Shown here: positions 51,413 through 60,486 of the stretch, piece by piece
Numbering within the stretch: the stretch's first letter is position 1
How the letters are laid out: every line of letters begins with the position of its first letter
Assembly: GCA_021824175.1 (NCBI GenBank)
Contig: JAKALP010000001.1
Coordinates: forward strand, 248,001 to 312,000
DNA: 64,000 nucleotides
Reading direction: 5' to 3'
DNA from: Deltaproteobacteria bacterium
GTDB taxonomy: Bacteria > Desulfobacterota > Desulfobacteria > Desulfobacterales > Desulfosarcinaceae
Notes under the pieces: model-generated
What the model saw: the letters and a program-made list of their open reading frames with translations, nothing else
Database searches by the model: none
Told to the model about the DNA's origin: nothing
Made by a program: the position numbers and the translations under genes

Positions 51413-52673
51413 GGATGGTCTGATGGTAGGCGGCCACGGTTTTACGGGCCGCGGCTTCCCAGGTGAAATGGGTCATCACCCGTTTGTAGCCGGTTTGGCA
51501 TAAAGTCTGAGCGCGCTCGGAATTATCGCATAGATGTGCAATGGCTTTGGCCAACGGTAGGTGATCGCCGGGCGGCACCAGAATGCCGGCATCGCCCACT
51601 ACCTCCGGCAGAGCCCCGCCGGTGGTGCTGATCACCGGGACGCCGCAGGCCATGGCTTCGCCGGCCGGCAGACCGAACCCTTCATAAAGCGAGGGCACCA
51701 CCGCGGCCCAGGCGCGCGCGTATTGGCGCAGGTACTCGTCCTGGGGGATGCGGCCGGTGAAGTGGACTCTGGAACCGATCCCCAGCTCCCGGATCAAAGC
51801 AAAAATGGGGCTCTTCTCCTTGGGCATGCCCACCACGATGAGTTGGAGCCGCGGATGCGCGGGCGCCAGATGGGCCACGGCCCGCAGCAGAATGTGCAGC
51901 CCCTTCAGGGCGATGTCCGAACTGTTGGTCACCATCAATCGGTACGGCTCGCGCTCGATGCCCGGCAAGGGGTGAAACATGGTGGTGTCGATGCCGTTGG
52001 GCACCACGCTGAAGCGGTTGGCCGGAATGCGGAACTCCCGGCAGATATCGTCACGGGCATGGGTGGATACGGTAATAATGCGTTTCAGGGCCGGCACCAC
52101 CCGCTTTTGCATGCCGATGAAGCTGTACCAGCGCAGATGCTTAAATTTTTTCCAAAGCGCGGTTTCGGCGCGGATCGCCAGGTCGCGGTCCACTGTGATG
52201 GGATGGTGGATAGTGGCGATGGTGGGTATCTGCCGGGCAATGGCCCAGATGCCATAGGAGAGACACTGGTTGTCGTGGACAATGTCGTAGCCGTTATGGC
52301 GCCTGAGCCGCTGGTAGGCCCGAAGGCCGAAGGTCAGGGGTTCGCTGAATCCCATGGTGGAGATGCCGAGCCACTCCAGTAGATTGATAGGGTTGCTCAA
52401 TTCTTTGAGGGTGGGCAGGCGGAACAGATCCTCGGGATTGTAAAGATCCAGACTGGGCAGGCGGTGCAGCCGGGCGCCGTTGTTCAACACAGGGTAGGGC
52501 TGTCCGGCCAACACATCCACCTGGTGACCCAACCGGCATAAGGCATGGCTGAGATGACGAATATAGACCCCTTGGCCGCCGCAGTGAGGATTGCCGCGGT
52601 AGCTGAGCAGGCAGATGCGCAACGGGCGGTCGGATTTGACATTACCGGATCGGGTATCGGCGGAATCGGTCAA
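51369..52673 (-). CDS. Glycosyltransferase family 4 (GT-B fold)
   Basis: A 434-residue protein with the N-terminal donor/acceptor domain signature GGQGVYIRHLSHALCRLGHQV and the C-terminal E-x7-E motif in YEGFGLPAGEAMACGVPVIST. It transfers a sugar from a nucleotide donor with retention. It is followed by the overlapping methyltransferase gene and flanked on both sides by HEPN-MNT pairs. The N-terminal 15 residues are polar and outside the domain; a slightly later start is possible. Confidence 0.9.
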   Translation of the reverse strand: MTDSADTRSGNVKSDRPLRICLLSYRGNPHCGGQGVYIRHLSHALCRLGHQVDVLAGQPYPVLNNGARLHRLPSLDLYNPEDLFRLPTLKELSNPINLLEWLGISTMGFSEPLTFGLRAYQRLRRHNGYDIVHDNQCLSYGIWAIARQIPTIATIHHPITVDRDLAIRAETALWKKFKHLRWYSFIGMQKRVVPALKRIITVSTHARDDICREFRIPANRFSVVPNGIDTTMFHPLPGIEREPYRLMVTNSSDIALKGLHILLRAVAHLAPAHPRLQLIVVGMPKEKSPIFALIRELGIGSRVHFTGRIPQDEYLRQYARAWAAVVPSLYEGFGLPAGEAMACGVPVISTTGGALPEVVGDAGILVPPGDHLPLAKAIAHLCDNSERAQTLCQTGYKRVMTHFTWEAAARKTVAAYHQTIHDYRRLSMSASARR

Positions 52674-52781
52674 TCAGTCACCATCCATTTTCAATAACAG
52701 ATTCAGACTCGGGTGCATCAGGCGCTTTGAGCGCCATTTGATACCTGGATGGCGGTTGCGGGTCAAGGGGGATGTGGAGGC

Positions 52782-53090
52782 TTATTTGATCTCGAAACCG
52801 GTTCTGATGATTTCGTTGGCCAGCGGATTGGAAAGATTAAAATCCGCTTCGCTCAAGGGGTGGGGTTCGATGCGGGTATCGAATTTTCTTCTCGCCTTCA
52901 TCAGTTCGACCTGCATATCAAAAGGATCCGCCAGGGAATCGAAAACAACGGCCACATCGATATCACTGTTTAGGTGGGCGGTCCCTTTAACATAGGAACC
53001 GAAGAGAAAGATCTTTTTTACTCCAGGTTTTGTCTTCCGGAGAAAAAGAGCGAAGTTCATCACTGCTTCGGGAGCTGCTTTTTGATCCAT
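52782..53090 (-). CDS. Minimal nucleotidyltransferase (MNT), pair 2
   Basis: A 102-residue protein with GSYVKGTAHLNSDIDVAVVF, the nucleotidyltransferase signature. It overlaps the HEPN gene upstream by 31 bases, the same order as in pair 1. It is only distantly similar to the pair 1 protein, so the pairs are not a recent duplication. Confidence 0.85.
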   Translation of the reverse strand: MDQKAAPEAVMNFALFLRKTKPGVKKIFLFGSYVKGTAHLNSDIDVAVVFDSLADPFDMQVELMKARRKFDTRIEPHPLSEADFNLSNPLANEIIRTGFEIK

Positions 53091-53455
53091 TCGCTAAACT
53101 CCAAAATTTCGCCGATCCATTTCTTCGAAAACACATCTGTGCATTTTCGTTGAAACGACATTTTATAGTCATCATACCGGCCTTGGATATTAAAGGAAGA
53201 AATAGTGTCCAAGGTGTCTTTTTGCTCTTCCGTGAGTTCAAGCGCGGATAGTTCGGCCAAGCGCGCCAAATCGTGAATAAAGGGAGGAATCCCACCGGTT
53301 TTCATCACATACCTGGCTTTCAACAGTTTTTCGATGACCAGATGGCCGATAAACAAAGACCACGCATGGTCTCCCTTTTCATGTAAGTGGAGCGCGGCCC
53401 TGAAATCATTGTCCGCGCTGGTTGTCCAGTACTTAATGGCCTCATCTTTGGTCAT
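53060..53455 (-). CDS. HEPN-domain protein, pair 2
   Basis: A 131-residue HEPN protein: WTTSADNDFRAALHL, then IGHLVIEKLLKARYVM, PPFIHDLARLAELS, and GRYDDYKMSF at the position of the ARYGDY motif in pair 1. As there, no clear RxxxxH ribonuclease motif is seen. It forms the second HEPN-MNT pair, 2.4 kb from the first. Confidence 0.82.
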   Translation of the reverse strand: MTKDEAIKYWTTSADNDFRAALHLHEKGDHAWSLFIGHLVIEKLLKARYVMKTGGIPPFIHDLARLAELSALELTEEQKDTLDTISSFNIQGRYDDYKMSFQRKCTDVFSKKWIGEILEFSEWIKKQLPKQ

Positions 53456-53606
53456 ATTCGCGGTTTCCTAAAGGCATCGGTATCTTATAGTGATGATTGC
53501 AAATATTGGTGGATGTGTCAACAATCGGCTGCCAATTGGCTGCCTGCAAAAAAAGAAACATCACCTTCTTCCTTCAACCTTATACCTTCCTGCTGACCAA
53601 ATAGAA

Positions 53607-53632
53607 CGGGGCCCCAACCGAACGGGGCCCCG
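53607..53632 (-). terminator. Probable terminator of the large lipoprotein gene
   Basis: On the minus strand CGGGGCCCC and GGGGCCCCG form a stem with a seven-base loop, followed by TTCTATTT. Each arm is itself palindromic. The T-rich part is imperfect. Confidence 0.5.
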
Positions 53633-53665
53633 CTGATCATGGGTGTTGTGAGAGCAGATGCCTGT

Positions 53666-55996
53666 CTATTCGATCACTTCACCCTTGATAACCTTGAGCA
53701 CAACGCCGGTGGGCGCAGTGCCGACCAGGTCGGTTTTGGTGGAGTCATAGGTCAGCTCAGGAGGGCCGACTTCGGTATAGTCCAGACCTCCTGGGTCAGC
53801 CACGCTGCTCATGATCAAAGCCTGTTCCAGGCCTTTGACCACATAGGTGCCGTTGCCATCGGTGAGTTCCGTGCCATCGGCCAGATTGATTTGAGGCATC
53901 CATTGCCCAGTAACCGGATCAAAGGTCCATGGCATGTTTAGAGAGAAACCATCATATTCGAGGCGGTAGGTTTTGCCATTATTGGCACTGGAGCTGTTGG
54001 CATCATTGGCCGTGGAATGGGTATATTGGAAGGACAGGGGTGGATCAAAGGAAGCGAAGTTGCCCTGGCCATCACGCACGGTGACATACTGGTTCCACTG
54101 ATTGTTGCCGCTATTCCAGGTGTAGTAGGTCTGGGCGTTGTTGGCTTCCCAGAAGTACGGGCTCTGATTGTTATAATAATGGCCCGTGGTCAAGGGGCCC
54201 ACACTGTAACCCCCCTGCATGGGACTGTTGTTCGGAACAGTCAACCCGGCAATGGTCACCGCATGGCCGTTGCTGTCCTTCAGCATCATGGTGGCGGGGT
54301 CAAAGTAGAAGGTTTTCTCGGTTTCGTGGCCCCAGTAGGAATTTTGGTTACTCATATAGTTGGTCAGATCATCCTGAACGATACCACTGGCATCCGCGTC
54401 CATGGTGTAAGACCACGTGTACAGTGGGACGCCATCGAGCCCCAGCTCCGCAGCCATGCTGGGATCAACCGTCTGCTCGGTGTGGAAGTAAACGGTGCTG
54501 TCATCGGTGGGCGTGATGGGGGACCCATTTTGATCATAGTAAAGGATGCCCAGGCGCAGGAAGGCCTTGAGGGATTCACACCACGCCCCTTCCCATTGAT
54601 TGAAGGCGGGATCGCTCAACGGTGTGGGGGTGTCGTCATATACGATCTGGCCGGTTTGCTGGTCGCGTGTTCCTATCTTTTCGAAGTTAGAACCGTTCCA
54701 ACGAACCGTCTGATCCATGCAGCCATTCTGGTCACAGGAGAATTTTGAGAGTTCCACGTTGGTCAGGTTGCCCAGGGGCATGCTGCTGGCGGTATGCTTG
54801 GTCAGCTTGCCCGTAGCTTTGAAAACGGTATAAGCATTGCCGTTTTTATCCGTGACCGTGGCGCCATTGTCTACGGTGCCGTTGTTGTTGATCCACAGGC
54901 CGTAATAGCCCAAATAGCCGTTTTTACCGTCGGCGGTCTGAATGGGGAAGCCCGAATTGAGGCTGACCGCGGCGCCGGTGGCCGCATCGAACAATTGATA
55001 GCGGTAAATGCGTCGGGTGAAGTTGTCCTTGGCATATACTGTCGTAGCGCCGCCGACAATTTCATCTTTGAAGTGGGTTGAGTTGAAAGCGATATGGGAA
55101 ATGGTGGGGTCAGGCATCAAATTGGCGTTCCAGTCCCACTCCTGTTTGGAAACATAAGCATTGCCCAGACTCATGTCGGGATTGGCCACTACCCGCACAT
55201 AGCGGTGACGCAAAGATTGGGGCATTAGGTCGCTACCCTCATCATCCACATTTTCCATAACCACATTACCGTCTTCCGCGCCGACGCCTAACGCCATATG
55301 CATGACCTCTAATCCGATGCTGTCATCCTGGCCCACCAGGTTGCCTTTGAAGTGGGCCGTCATGGCGCCAAAGGGATATTCCGCGCTTACGCCCTGGCTG
55401 ACCGTGAAATAGCCTCGCACCAACATGGGCATATCTTCGGGGCCATTTACATAGAGCCAGATCTTGACGATCATGGGGGCGCTGTTGCTGGCCCGGGTCA
55501 CATCCACGATGATCTCCATCAGCTCTTCAGTGGTGGTGGAGGTGGTGGTATCGCCGGATTGGCTTTCTTGTTTTTTATCCTTATCGCGCACCAGGGCCAG
55601 GTAGGGCCCCTGGTTGACGAAATTGGAGTAAGCGGTATCGGCGCAAACACCCAGCACTGTGTTGATCATATCCAAGGCATCGGTGTCTTCCACCCAGGTG
55701 CGCTTGGCGGCATTGGAGTAGTCGGTGCCGGCATCATTGTACGCCCCGCGGGCGGCGGCGCGGGACAGGATGCCCCTCAGGGTGTGGGCGCTGCGGGGCG
55801 CGCCGGTGCTTTGGTCCACATTCGTGAGCGTAATGCGGTCGGGCAGGGTCAAGGCGCTGACATTGCTGTTATCCGGAGTGCCGCTGCTGCTGCCGCCTCC
55901 GCCGCCACAGGCGGCCAGGGCCAGTGAGATCACCGCTAAAAGAAATAATTTTGTGAATGTTGTTTTTTCCCATTTTCGGGTCAAGGGTTCAAACAT
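53666..55996 (-). CDS. Large lipoprotein of unknown function
   Basis: About 776 residues from the chosen ATG at 55996, which has GGAGG in front; earlier codons lack a ribosome binding site. The signal peptide ends in the lipobox LALAAC followed by five glycines and serines, a common retention or surface-export spacer. The mature part is rich in Asp, Asn, Tyr and Trp with many short beta-strand-like stretches (YYNNQSPYFWEANNAQTYYTW), like surface or beta-helix proteins. No enzyme motif is recognised. A possible sigma-54 promoter lies about 75 bases upstream. Confidence 0.75.
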   Translation of the reverse strand: MFEPLTRKWEKTTFTKLFLLAVISLALAACGGGGGSSSGTPDNSNVSALTLPDRITLTNVDQSTGAPRSAHTLRGILSRAAARGAYNDAGTDYSNAAKRTWVEDTDALDMINTVLGVCADTAYSNFVNQGPYLALVRDKDKKQESQSGDTTTSTTTEELMEIIVDVTRASNSAPMIVKIWLYVNGPEDMPMLVRGYFTVSQGVSAEYPFGAMTAHFKGNLVGQDDSIGLEVMHMALGVGAEDGNVVMENVDDEGSDLMPQSLRHRYVRVVANPDMSLGNAYVSKQEWDWNANLMPDPTISHIAFNSTHFKDEIVGGATTVYAKDNFTRRIYRYQLFDAATGAAVSLNSGFPIQTADGKNGYLGYYGLWINNNGTVDNGATVTDKNGNAYTVFKATGKLTKHTASSMPLGNLTNVELSKFSCDQNGCMDQTVRWNGSNFEKIGTRDQQTGQIVYDDTPTPLSDPAFNQWEGAWCESLKAFLRLGILYYDQNGSPITPTDDSTVYFHTEQTVDPSMAAELGLDGVPLYTWSYTMDADASGIVQDDLTNYMSNQNSYWGHETEKTFYFDPATMMLKDSNGHAVTIAGLTVPNNSPMQGGYSVGPLTTGHYYNNQSPYFWEANNAQTYYTWNSGNNQWNQYVTVRDGQGNFASFDPPLSFQYTHSTANDANSSSANNGKTYRLEYDGFSLNMPWTFDPVTGQWMPQINLADGTELTDGNGTYVVKGLEQALIMSSVADPGGLDYTEVGPPELTYDSTKTDLVGTAPTGVVLKVIKGEVIE

Positions 55997-56786
55997 GCAA
56001 TACCTCCTTCTAAGGGTTAAAATGAATAAAAGAATGGACCGACATCTGCGGTGCAACAGCGCGGAGTAGAGCAAGCGGTATGCCATCGGTGGCGCGTTCC
56101 GGCGGAAGAGAAGAATATATTTTCAAAACAGTGAGATAGTAGTTTAGGAAGTATTTCTTGAAATCGCCAGGGAAGCAGGATGGCTTGGGAAATGTTCTAT
56201 ATGGCGAACATGGGATGTTCGGAAAGAAGAACATGCAAGATGGGTGGCGCGAGGTATAAGGCAGCAGGGAGAATGTGTAAAACAGAAGATTGAACTTGGA
56301 AGTAAATAACGGCGAGAACGCCGTTAACGACTCCTTCATGGTCTTCTTGCCTTTTACGGCGGTAGATTCATTGGTATGTCTTGCGGGAACTCCCTCATGC
56401 AGTATGGATAGCTTGTAAATGGACGGGGGGCGGTAAGGCCGCCCCCCTTGAGTTTCTGCTGGTTGAGCATCAACGTGAACTGAACGCGCGCTTGAAGAGA
56501 ATCAACTGCCCAATCAATTTCGATTCGCGAACCGACCCGAACAACTACCAAGCAGAAGCTTGTCAGCTATTGATCCGGCTTCGCACACCTTATGGTTTTG
56601 AATTTCTTCATTGCCGGTCTCCTTTGGTTCAATCCATGCTGGCATAGGGTAGAGCAAGGAGCTTGCCAGCATTTTAAATGTCTTAGAACTGATTGAAATA
56701 CTATATATTTAATTGCTTGGGGGGATTGACTTCAGCCTGGGAATACTATCTATTTTGATAGGAGTGACGGGAGGGAATCTTTCAAA
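55997..56786. other. Intergenic region between divergent lipoprotein and HMG-CoA-lyase-like genes
   Basis: 790 bases. It contains the possible sigma-54 promoter of the lipoprotein, a perfect hairpin AACGGCG-AGAA-CGCCGTT (56308-56325) and a GC-rich hairpin GGGGGGCGG/CCGCCCCCC (56425-56447). An 88-codon frame at 56381 has no ribosome binding site or known content and is not accepted. Confidence 0.5.
56070..56086 (-). promoter_or_regulatory. Possible sigma-54 promoter of the large lipoprotein gene
   Basis: On the minus strand ATGGCATACCGCTTGCT has TGGCA and TTGCT with GG and GC ten bases apart; the centre deviates from consensus. The predicted leader is about 65 bases. Confidence 0.45.
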
Positions 56787-57710
56787 ATGAAAGCATCAGT
56801 GGAAAAACAAACGCAGTTGCCCAAACACGTTCATCTGACGGAGGTCGGTCTGCGCGAGGGGCTGCAAATTGAAAAGCAGATTTTGCCAACCAAAAGCAAA
56901 GTGGACCTGATAATGGCGCTGGCGGGCGCCAGATTGCCGGCCATCCAGGTAGCGGCCTTTGTCCATCCGGCCAAAATGCCCCAGATGGCGGATGCCGAGG
57001 CGGTGATCGCTCGCCTGCCGGGCGATGGTAATGCCCAATACAGCGCCTTGACTTTGAATTTGCATGGCGTTGAAAGAGCCTGCCGTACCTCTATTCCCTG
57101 GATCGAAGTTTCGTTATCGGTGGATGAGCCACATAGTCTGCGAAATTCCGGCATGACGGTGGCTGAGGCCCGTCAAGAGATGATTGCCATGGTCGCGCTG
57201 GCCAAAAGGAATGGGCGCAAGGTGCGGGCCACCATTCAGTGCGCTTTTGGCTATGCCGGCCCGCAAGATATTTCGGTTGAAAAAGTTCGAGAGATGGCTG
57301 TGTTCTTACTGGATCAAGGGGTGGACCTGCTTCTTCCGGCCGACACCACCGGGACTGCCACGCCCCAGACCATCGATCAGGTATTGAATGCACTGTTGCC
57401 GCTGATGGGCCAGACACCCATGGGGCTTCATTTGCACGACACCCGTGGCCTGGGGCTGGTCAATGTCATGACCGCGCTACGATTGGGGATCTCTCACTTT
57501 GATTCATCCCTTGGAGGCGTGGGCGGCTGCCCTTTTGTATCCGGCGCGGCCGGTAACATCGCAACGGAAGATACCCTCCATTTGCTCCAAAGCATGGGTA
57601 TCGAAACAGGGATTGATGGCGCCCAGGTGGCGGCCTGCAGCCAGCGCCTCAGCGCGATTCTGGGGCATCCATTGCCGGGGAAGATATACCAATTGGTACC
57701 CCTTATATGA
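56787..57710 (+). CDS. Hydroxymethylglutaryl-CoA lyase-like enzyme
   Basis: A 307-residue HMGL-like TIM-barrel enzyme with LTEVGLREGLQIE at the N-terminus (metal-binding Asp replaced by Glu-Val context as in HMGL), MGLHLHDTRG (two metal-binding histidines) and LGGVGGCPFVSGAAGNIATED with the catalytic cysteine loop. It would cleave HMG-CoA or a similar hydroxyacyl-CoA to acetyl-CoA plus acetoacetate. GGGAGGG precedes the start. It stands alone; no leucine-degradation gene is nearby, so the substrate may differ. Confidence 0.88.
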   Translation: MKASVEKQTQLPKHVHLTEVGLREGLQIEKQILPTKSKVDLIMALAGARLPAIQVAAFVHPAKMPQMADAEAVIARLPGDGNAQYSALTLNLHGVERACRTSIPWIEVSLSVDEPHSLRNSGMTVAEARQEMIAMVALAKRNGRKVRATIQCAFGYAGPQDISVEKVREMAVFLLDQGVDLLLPADTTGTATPQTIDQVLNALLPLMGQTPMGLHLHDTRGLGLVNVMTALRLGISHFDSSLGGVGGCPFVSGAAGNIATEDTLHLLQSMGIETGIDGAQVAACSQRLSAILGHPLPGKIYQLVPLI

Positions 57711-57922
57711 TTCGGAAGCGGTGCCAAGCAACAATTTATCAAATGGTTTTATATATTTATACGTTTCCGCGATTTCTTTTCAAGTTCCGGTCAAAGGTGC
57801 CGATACAAGGTTATGGGTTCTCTTGCGCGCTATGAGAGTCTGCCAGGGGAGCCGGAACCGAGGTAAACGCCCGATTCAAATAAGATCCAATCCGCTTGCC
57901 GCGGATGCGACCGGGACGTGAC

Positions 57923-59563
57923 ATGAGCACAGAAGAAAAAGAGACCATCCTGTTTGTCGATGATGAAGAGAGCATCATCGATATCGCCCATACCTATTTT
58001 ACCGGCCGGGGGTATCAAGTTCTGACGGCCAGCAATGGCCGCGAGGCCGCGGATCTCATCTCCCAGCGCCGGGTCGATTGCTGCTTCACCGATATCAACA
58101 TGCCGGAGATGGATGGCCTGGAACTGGCCGAACATATCCGCAAATTCGACAATACCATTCCCGTGATCGTCATGACCGGCTACCCGTCCCTGGAAAACAC
58201 GATTCAAACCCTTAAAAACGGGGTCGTGGATTTTCTGGTCAAGCCCGTCAATCTTCAACAGATGGAGCTGTGCGTGCAGCGCGTGTTGCGCGAGCGGCGC
58301 CTCTTTGTGAAGAACCTCATCCTGAGCAAAGAGGTTGAAGGCAAGGCGAAGCTGGAAAAACTCAACTCGGAACTGCTCTACAAGGTGGAAGAGTTGAATG
58401 TGATGAACCGCATTCTGACTGACTTCAGCGCCTTGCGGGAAAGCACCGATGTATTCCGGCAATTGGTGGATATGACCGTTGAGATCGTCCGGGCTGATAG
58501 TGCCTGCTTCTATCTGGTCAATGATTCCACCAGCAATCCTTTGCCCATTGCCTCCACTGGCAACGATTGGGTCTTGGCCGAGATCCATAATAAAAATAAC
58601 GGGGGAGCACCAGCAAATGCGGGCCTTTTGTTATCACCCCAGGATGAAAAGCTGTTCGGCCTGATGGCTGAGGTCATCAAGGACGACCGGCCCATGATGA
58701 TTGCCTCCAATAACGGCGGCAGTCTTCGCCTGCCCAAGCAGTTTCTCTCCTTTATGCTGGTGCCGTTGAAGATTCGGGACAAGATCTTGGGCGTCTTGAT
58801 GGCGGCGATTTACAGGGGCGACCGCCGTTTCAATGAGAAGGATCTCTATTATCTTGATTTCATGAGCAAGAAGGCCTCCACGGGCATTGAGAATCTGGCG
58901 TTGTATGAAAATATCTATAACAACCTGTTGTCCACTCTGTATGCCTTTGTCAAAGCCATCGAGGCCCGCGACCCATACACGAAACAGCACTCCAGCCGTG
59001 TCACCCTGCTGGCCATCACTCTGGCCAAAGCCATGGGCTGCACCGAGGAAGAGCAGGCCATTCTGAATGTGGCCGGTCTGCTGCACGATATCGGCAAAAT
59101 CGGCATCCGCGACGATATTCTGCTCAAACCCGGCCGATTGGATGCCGAAGAGTTCCGAATTATTCAACAGCACCCCGTCATCGGGTTTGACATCATGGGG
59201 CAGTTGGGCCTCTGGACCAGGGAAAAGCAAATCGTGCGCGGCCACCATGAGCGCTTTGACGGCAAGGGCTATCCCGATAAGCTGGCTGGTGAGCACATTC
59301 CCTTGTTGGCCAGGGTCCTGGCTGTGGCGGATGTCTACGACGCCATTGCGTCGGACCGGGCCTACCGCGCCCGCATGCCCGAGGCGAAGATCCTGGAGAT
59401 CATGTACGGCGGCGCGGGCACCCAATTCGATCCGGAGATCATCAAAGTCTTCCGCCGGCTCTATGAGACGGGCGAATTGGCCAAAGCGCTGGTGGATGAT
59501 CCCGCCCAGAACAAACCGGAACCTTCCGCGGCCAACGAAGCACCGGAAAGAAAAATCGCTTAA
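57923..59563 (+). CDS. Response regulator with GAF and HD-GYP domains (c-di-GMP phosphodiesterase-like)
   Basis: About 546 residues: receiver (ILFVDDEES, phosphoacceptor in CCFTDINMP, lysine in FLVKPVN), a linker coiled coil, a GAF domain (about residues 180-330), and an HD-GYP domain with GLLHDIGKIGIRDD and HHERFDGKGYPDKL. All signature residues of active HD-GYP enzymes (HD, GYP) are visible, so it should degrade cyclic di-GMP under phosphorylation control. The start MSTEEKETILF (57923) is preferred to 57896. It is not next to a kinase. Confidence 0.93.
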   Translation: MSTEEKETILFVDDEESIIDIAHTYFTGRGYQVLTASNGREAADLISQRRVDCCFTDINMPEMDGLELAEHIRKFDNTIPVIVMTGYPSLENTIQTLKNGVVDFLVKPVNLQQMELCVQRVLRERRLFVKNLILSKEVEGKAKLEKLNSELLYKVEELNVMNRILTDFSALRESTDVFRQLVDMTVEIVRADSACFYLVNDSTSNPLPIASTGNDWVLAEIHNKNNGGAPANAGLLLSPQDEKLFGLMAEVIKDDRPMMIASNNGGSLRLPKQFLSFMLVPLKIRDKILGVLMAAIYRGDRRFNEKDLYYLDFMSKKASTGIENLALYENIYNNLLSTLYAFVKAIEARDPYTKQHSSRVTLLAITLAKAMGCTEEEQAILNVAGLLHDIGKIGIRDDILLKPGRLDAEEFRIIQQHPVIGFDIMGQLGLWTREKQIVRGHHERFDGKGYPDKLAGEHIPLLARVLAVADVYDAIASDRAYRARMPEAKILEIMYGGAGTQFDPEIIKVFRRLYETGELAKALVDDPAQNKPEPSAANEAPERKIA

Positions 59564-59729
59564 GCATCACCATTTCTCTTCGTTACAGGATTGCCTGTCT
59601 TGCGACTTAACGCCTCCTGCCTTTGATCCTCTTGCATGTTTGCCCCCAGGTTGCTACAAGATCGCCACCAATTGCCAGTTTTCGGGGCAGTTTAAGTTGG
59701 TATGATGAAATTGGCGCTTAAGGAATGAA

Positions 59730-60455
59730 ATGATCGACTTGGGATTATTCGGTGAGATTCACTTAAATTGGAAATTCTTCAGCGCGTTGATGAGCATTGT
59801 GCTGATCGATTTGATCCTGGCCGGAGACAATGCCGTCGTTATCGCCATGGCGGTGAAAAACCTCCATGGACGTTCGCGGACCTGGGGCATTGTATTAGGT
59901 TCGGGCGGCGCGGTGATAGTGAGGGTGATTTGCACCTTTTTCGTGGCCAAGTTGCTGACTATTTCCTTTATCAAGCTGGTGGGCGGCGCGGTGATCCTGT
60001 GGATCGCGGTGAAGTTATTGGCCGAGGATTCCGAAGAGCGCGATCATAACAAGGAAGCCGCCAGCGTGATACAGGCCCTGTGGATCATCATTGTGGCCGA
60101 CATGAGCATGGGCATCGACAACATGCTGGCCGTAGGGGGCGCCTCCCATGGCAATGTCTTTTTACTGCTCTTTGGTCTGGGTTTAAGCATCCCTTTTGTA
60201 GTCTTTATGAGCTCCATGCTGGCCAAACTGATGGACCGCTTCCCCATTATTCTTTACATCGGCGCAGCGGTATTGGGTAAAGTGGGCGGTGAAATGATGA
60301 TCACCGACCCAGTGATCTATGATCGCTTGCAGCCCTCAAAAATCACCGAATACGCGGTAATGATATTTTTCGCCTTAGCAGTAGTGGTTTTGGGACGGTA
60401 TCTGCTGCTCGCCAAACGCAAAAAGCAGTCTGGCAACGAAGGGACTGCGCGGTAA
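59730..60455 (+). CDS. TerC/YjbE-family integral membrane protein
   Basis: A 241-residue protein with seven or so transmembrane segments. LIDLILAGDNAVVIAMA and VADMSMGIDNMLAVGG hold the paired membrane-embedded aspartate/asparagine motifs of the TerC family, of the shorter YjbE/YkoY type linked to manganese export or metalation of secreted proteins. AAGGA precedes the start. I looked for the yybP-ykoY manganese riboswitch often upstream of such genes and did not see it. It lies 32 bases before the next gene and may be co-transcribed. Confidence 0.9.
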   Translation: MIDLGLFGEIHLNWKFFSALMSIVLIDLILAGDNAVVIAMAVKNLHGRSRTWGIVLGSGGAVIVRVICTFFVAKLLTISFIKLVGGAVILWIAVKLLAEDSEERDHNKEAASVIQALWIIIVADMSMGIDNMLAVGGASHGNVFLLLFGLGLSIPFVVFMSSMLAKLMDRFPIILYIGAAVLGKVGGEMMITDPVIYDRLQPSKITEYAVMIFFALAVVVLGRYLLLAKRKKQSGNEGTAR

Positions 60456-60486
60456 GGAACAATCACCGTTTCGATTGAATCTTCAA

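Noticed and set aside
53085-53455. HEPN proteins as HepT-type ribonuclease toxins
   Set aside because: The RxxxxH motif needed for that activity is not visible in either copy, so only the HEPN fold is claimed.
56381-56647. 88-codon open frame
   Set aside because: It spans a GC-rich hairpin, lacks a ribosome binding site and has no known content.
59564-59729. yybP-ykoY manganese riboswitch upstream of the TerC-family gene
   Set aside because: The sequence lacks the conserved loops of that riboswitch.
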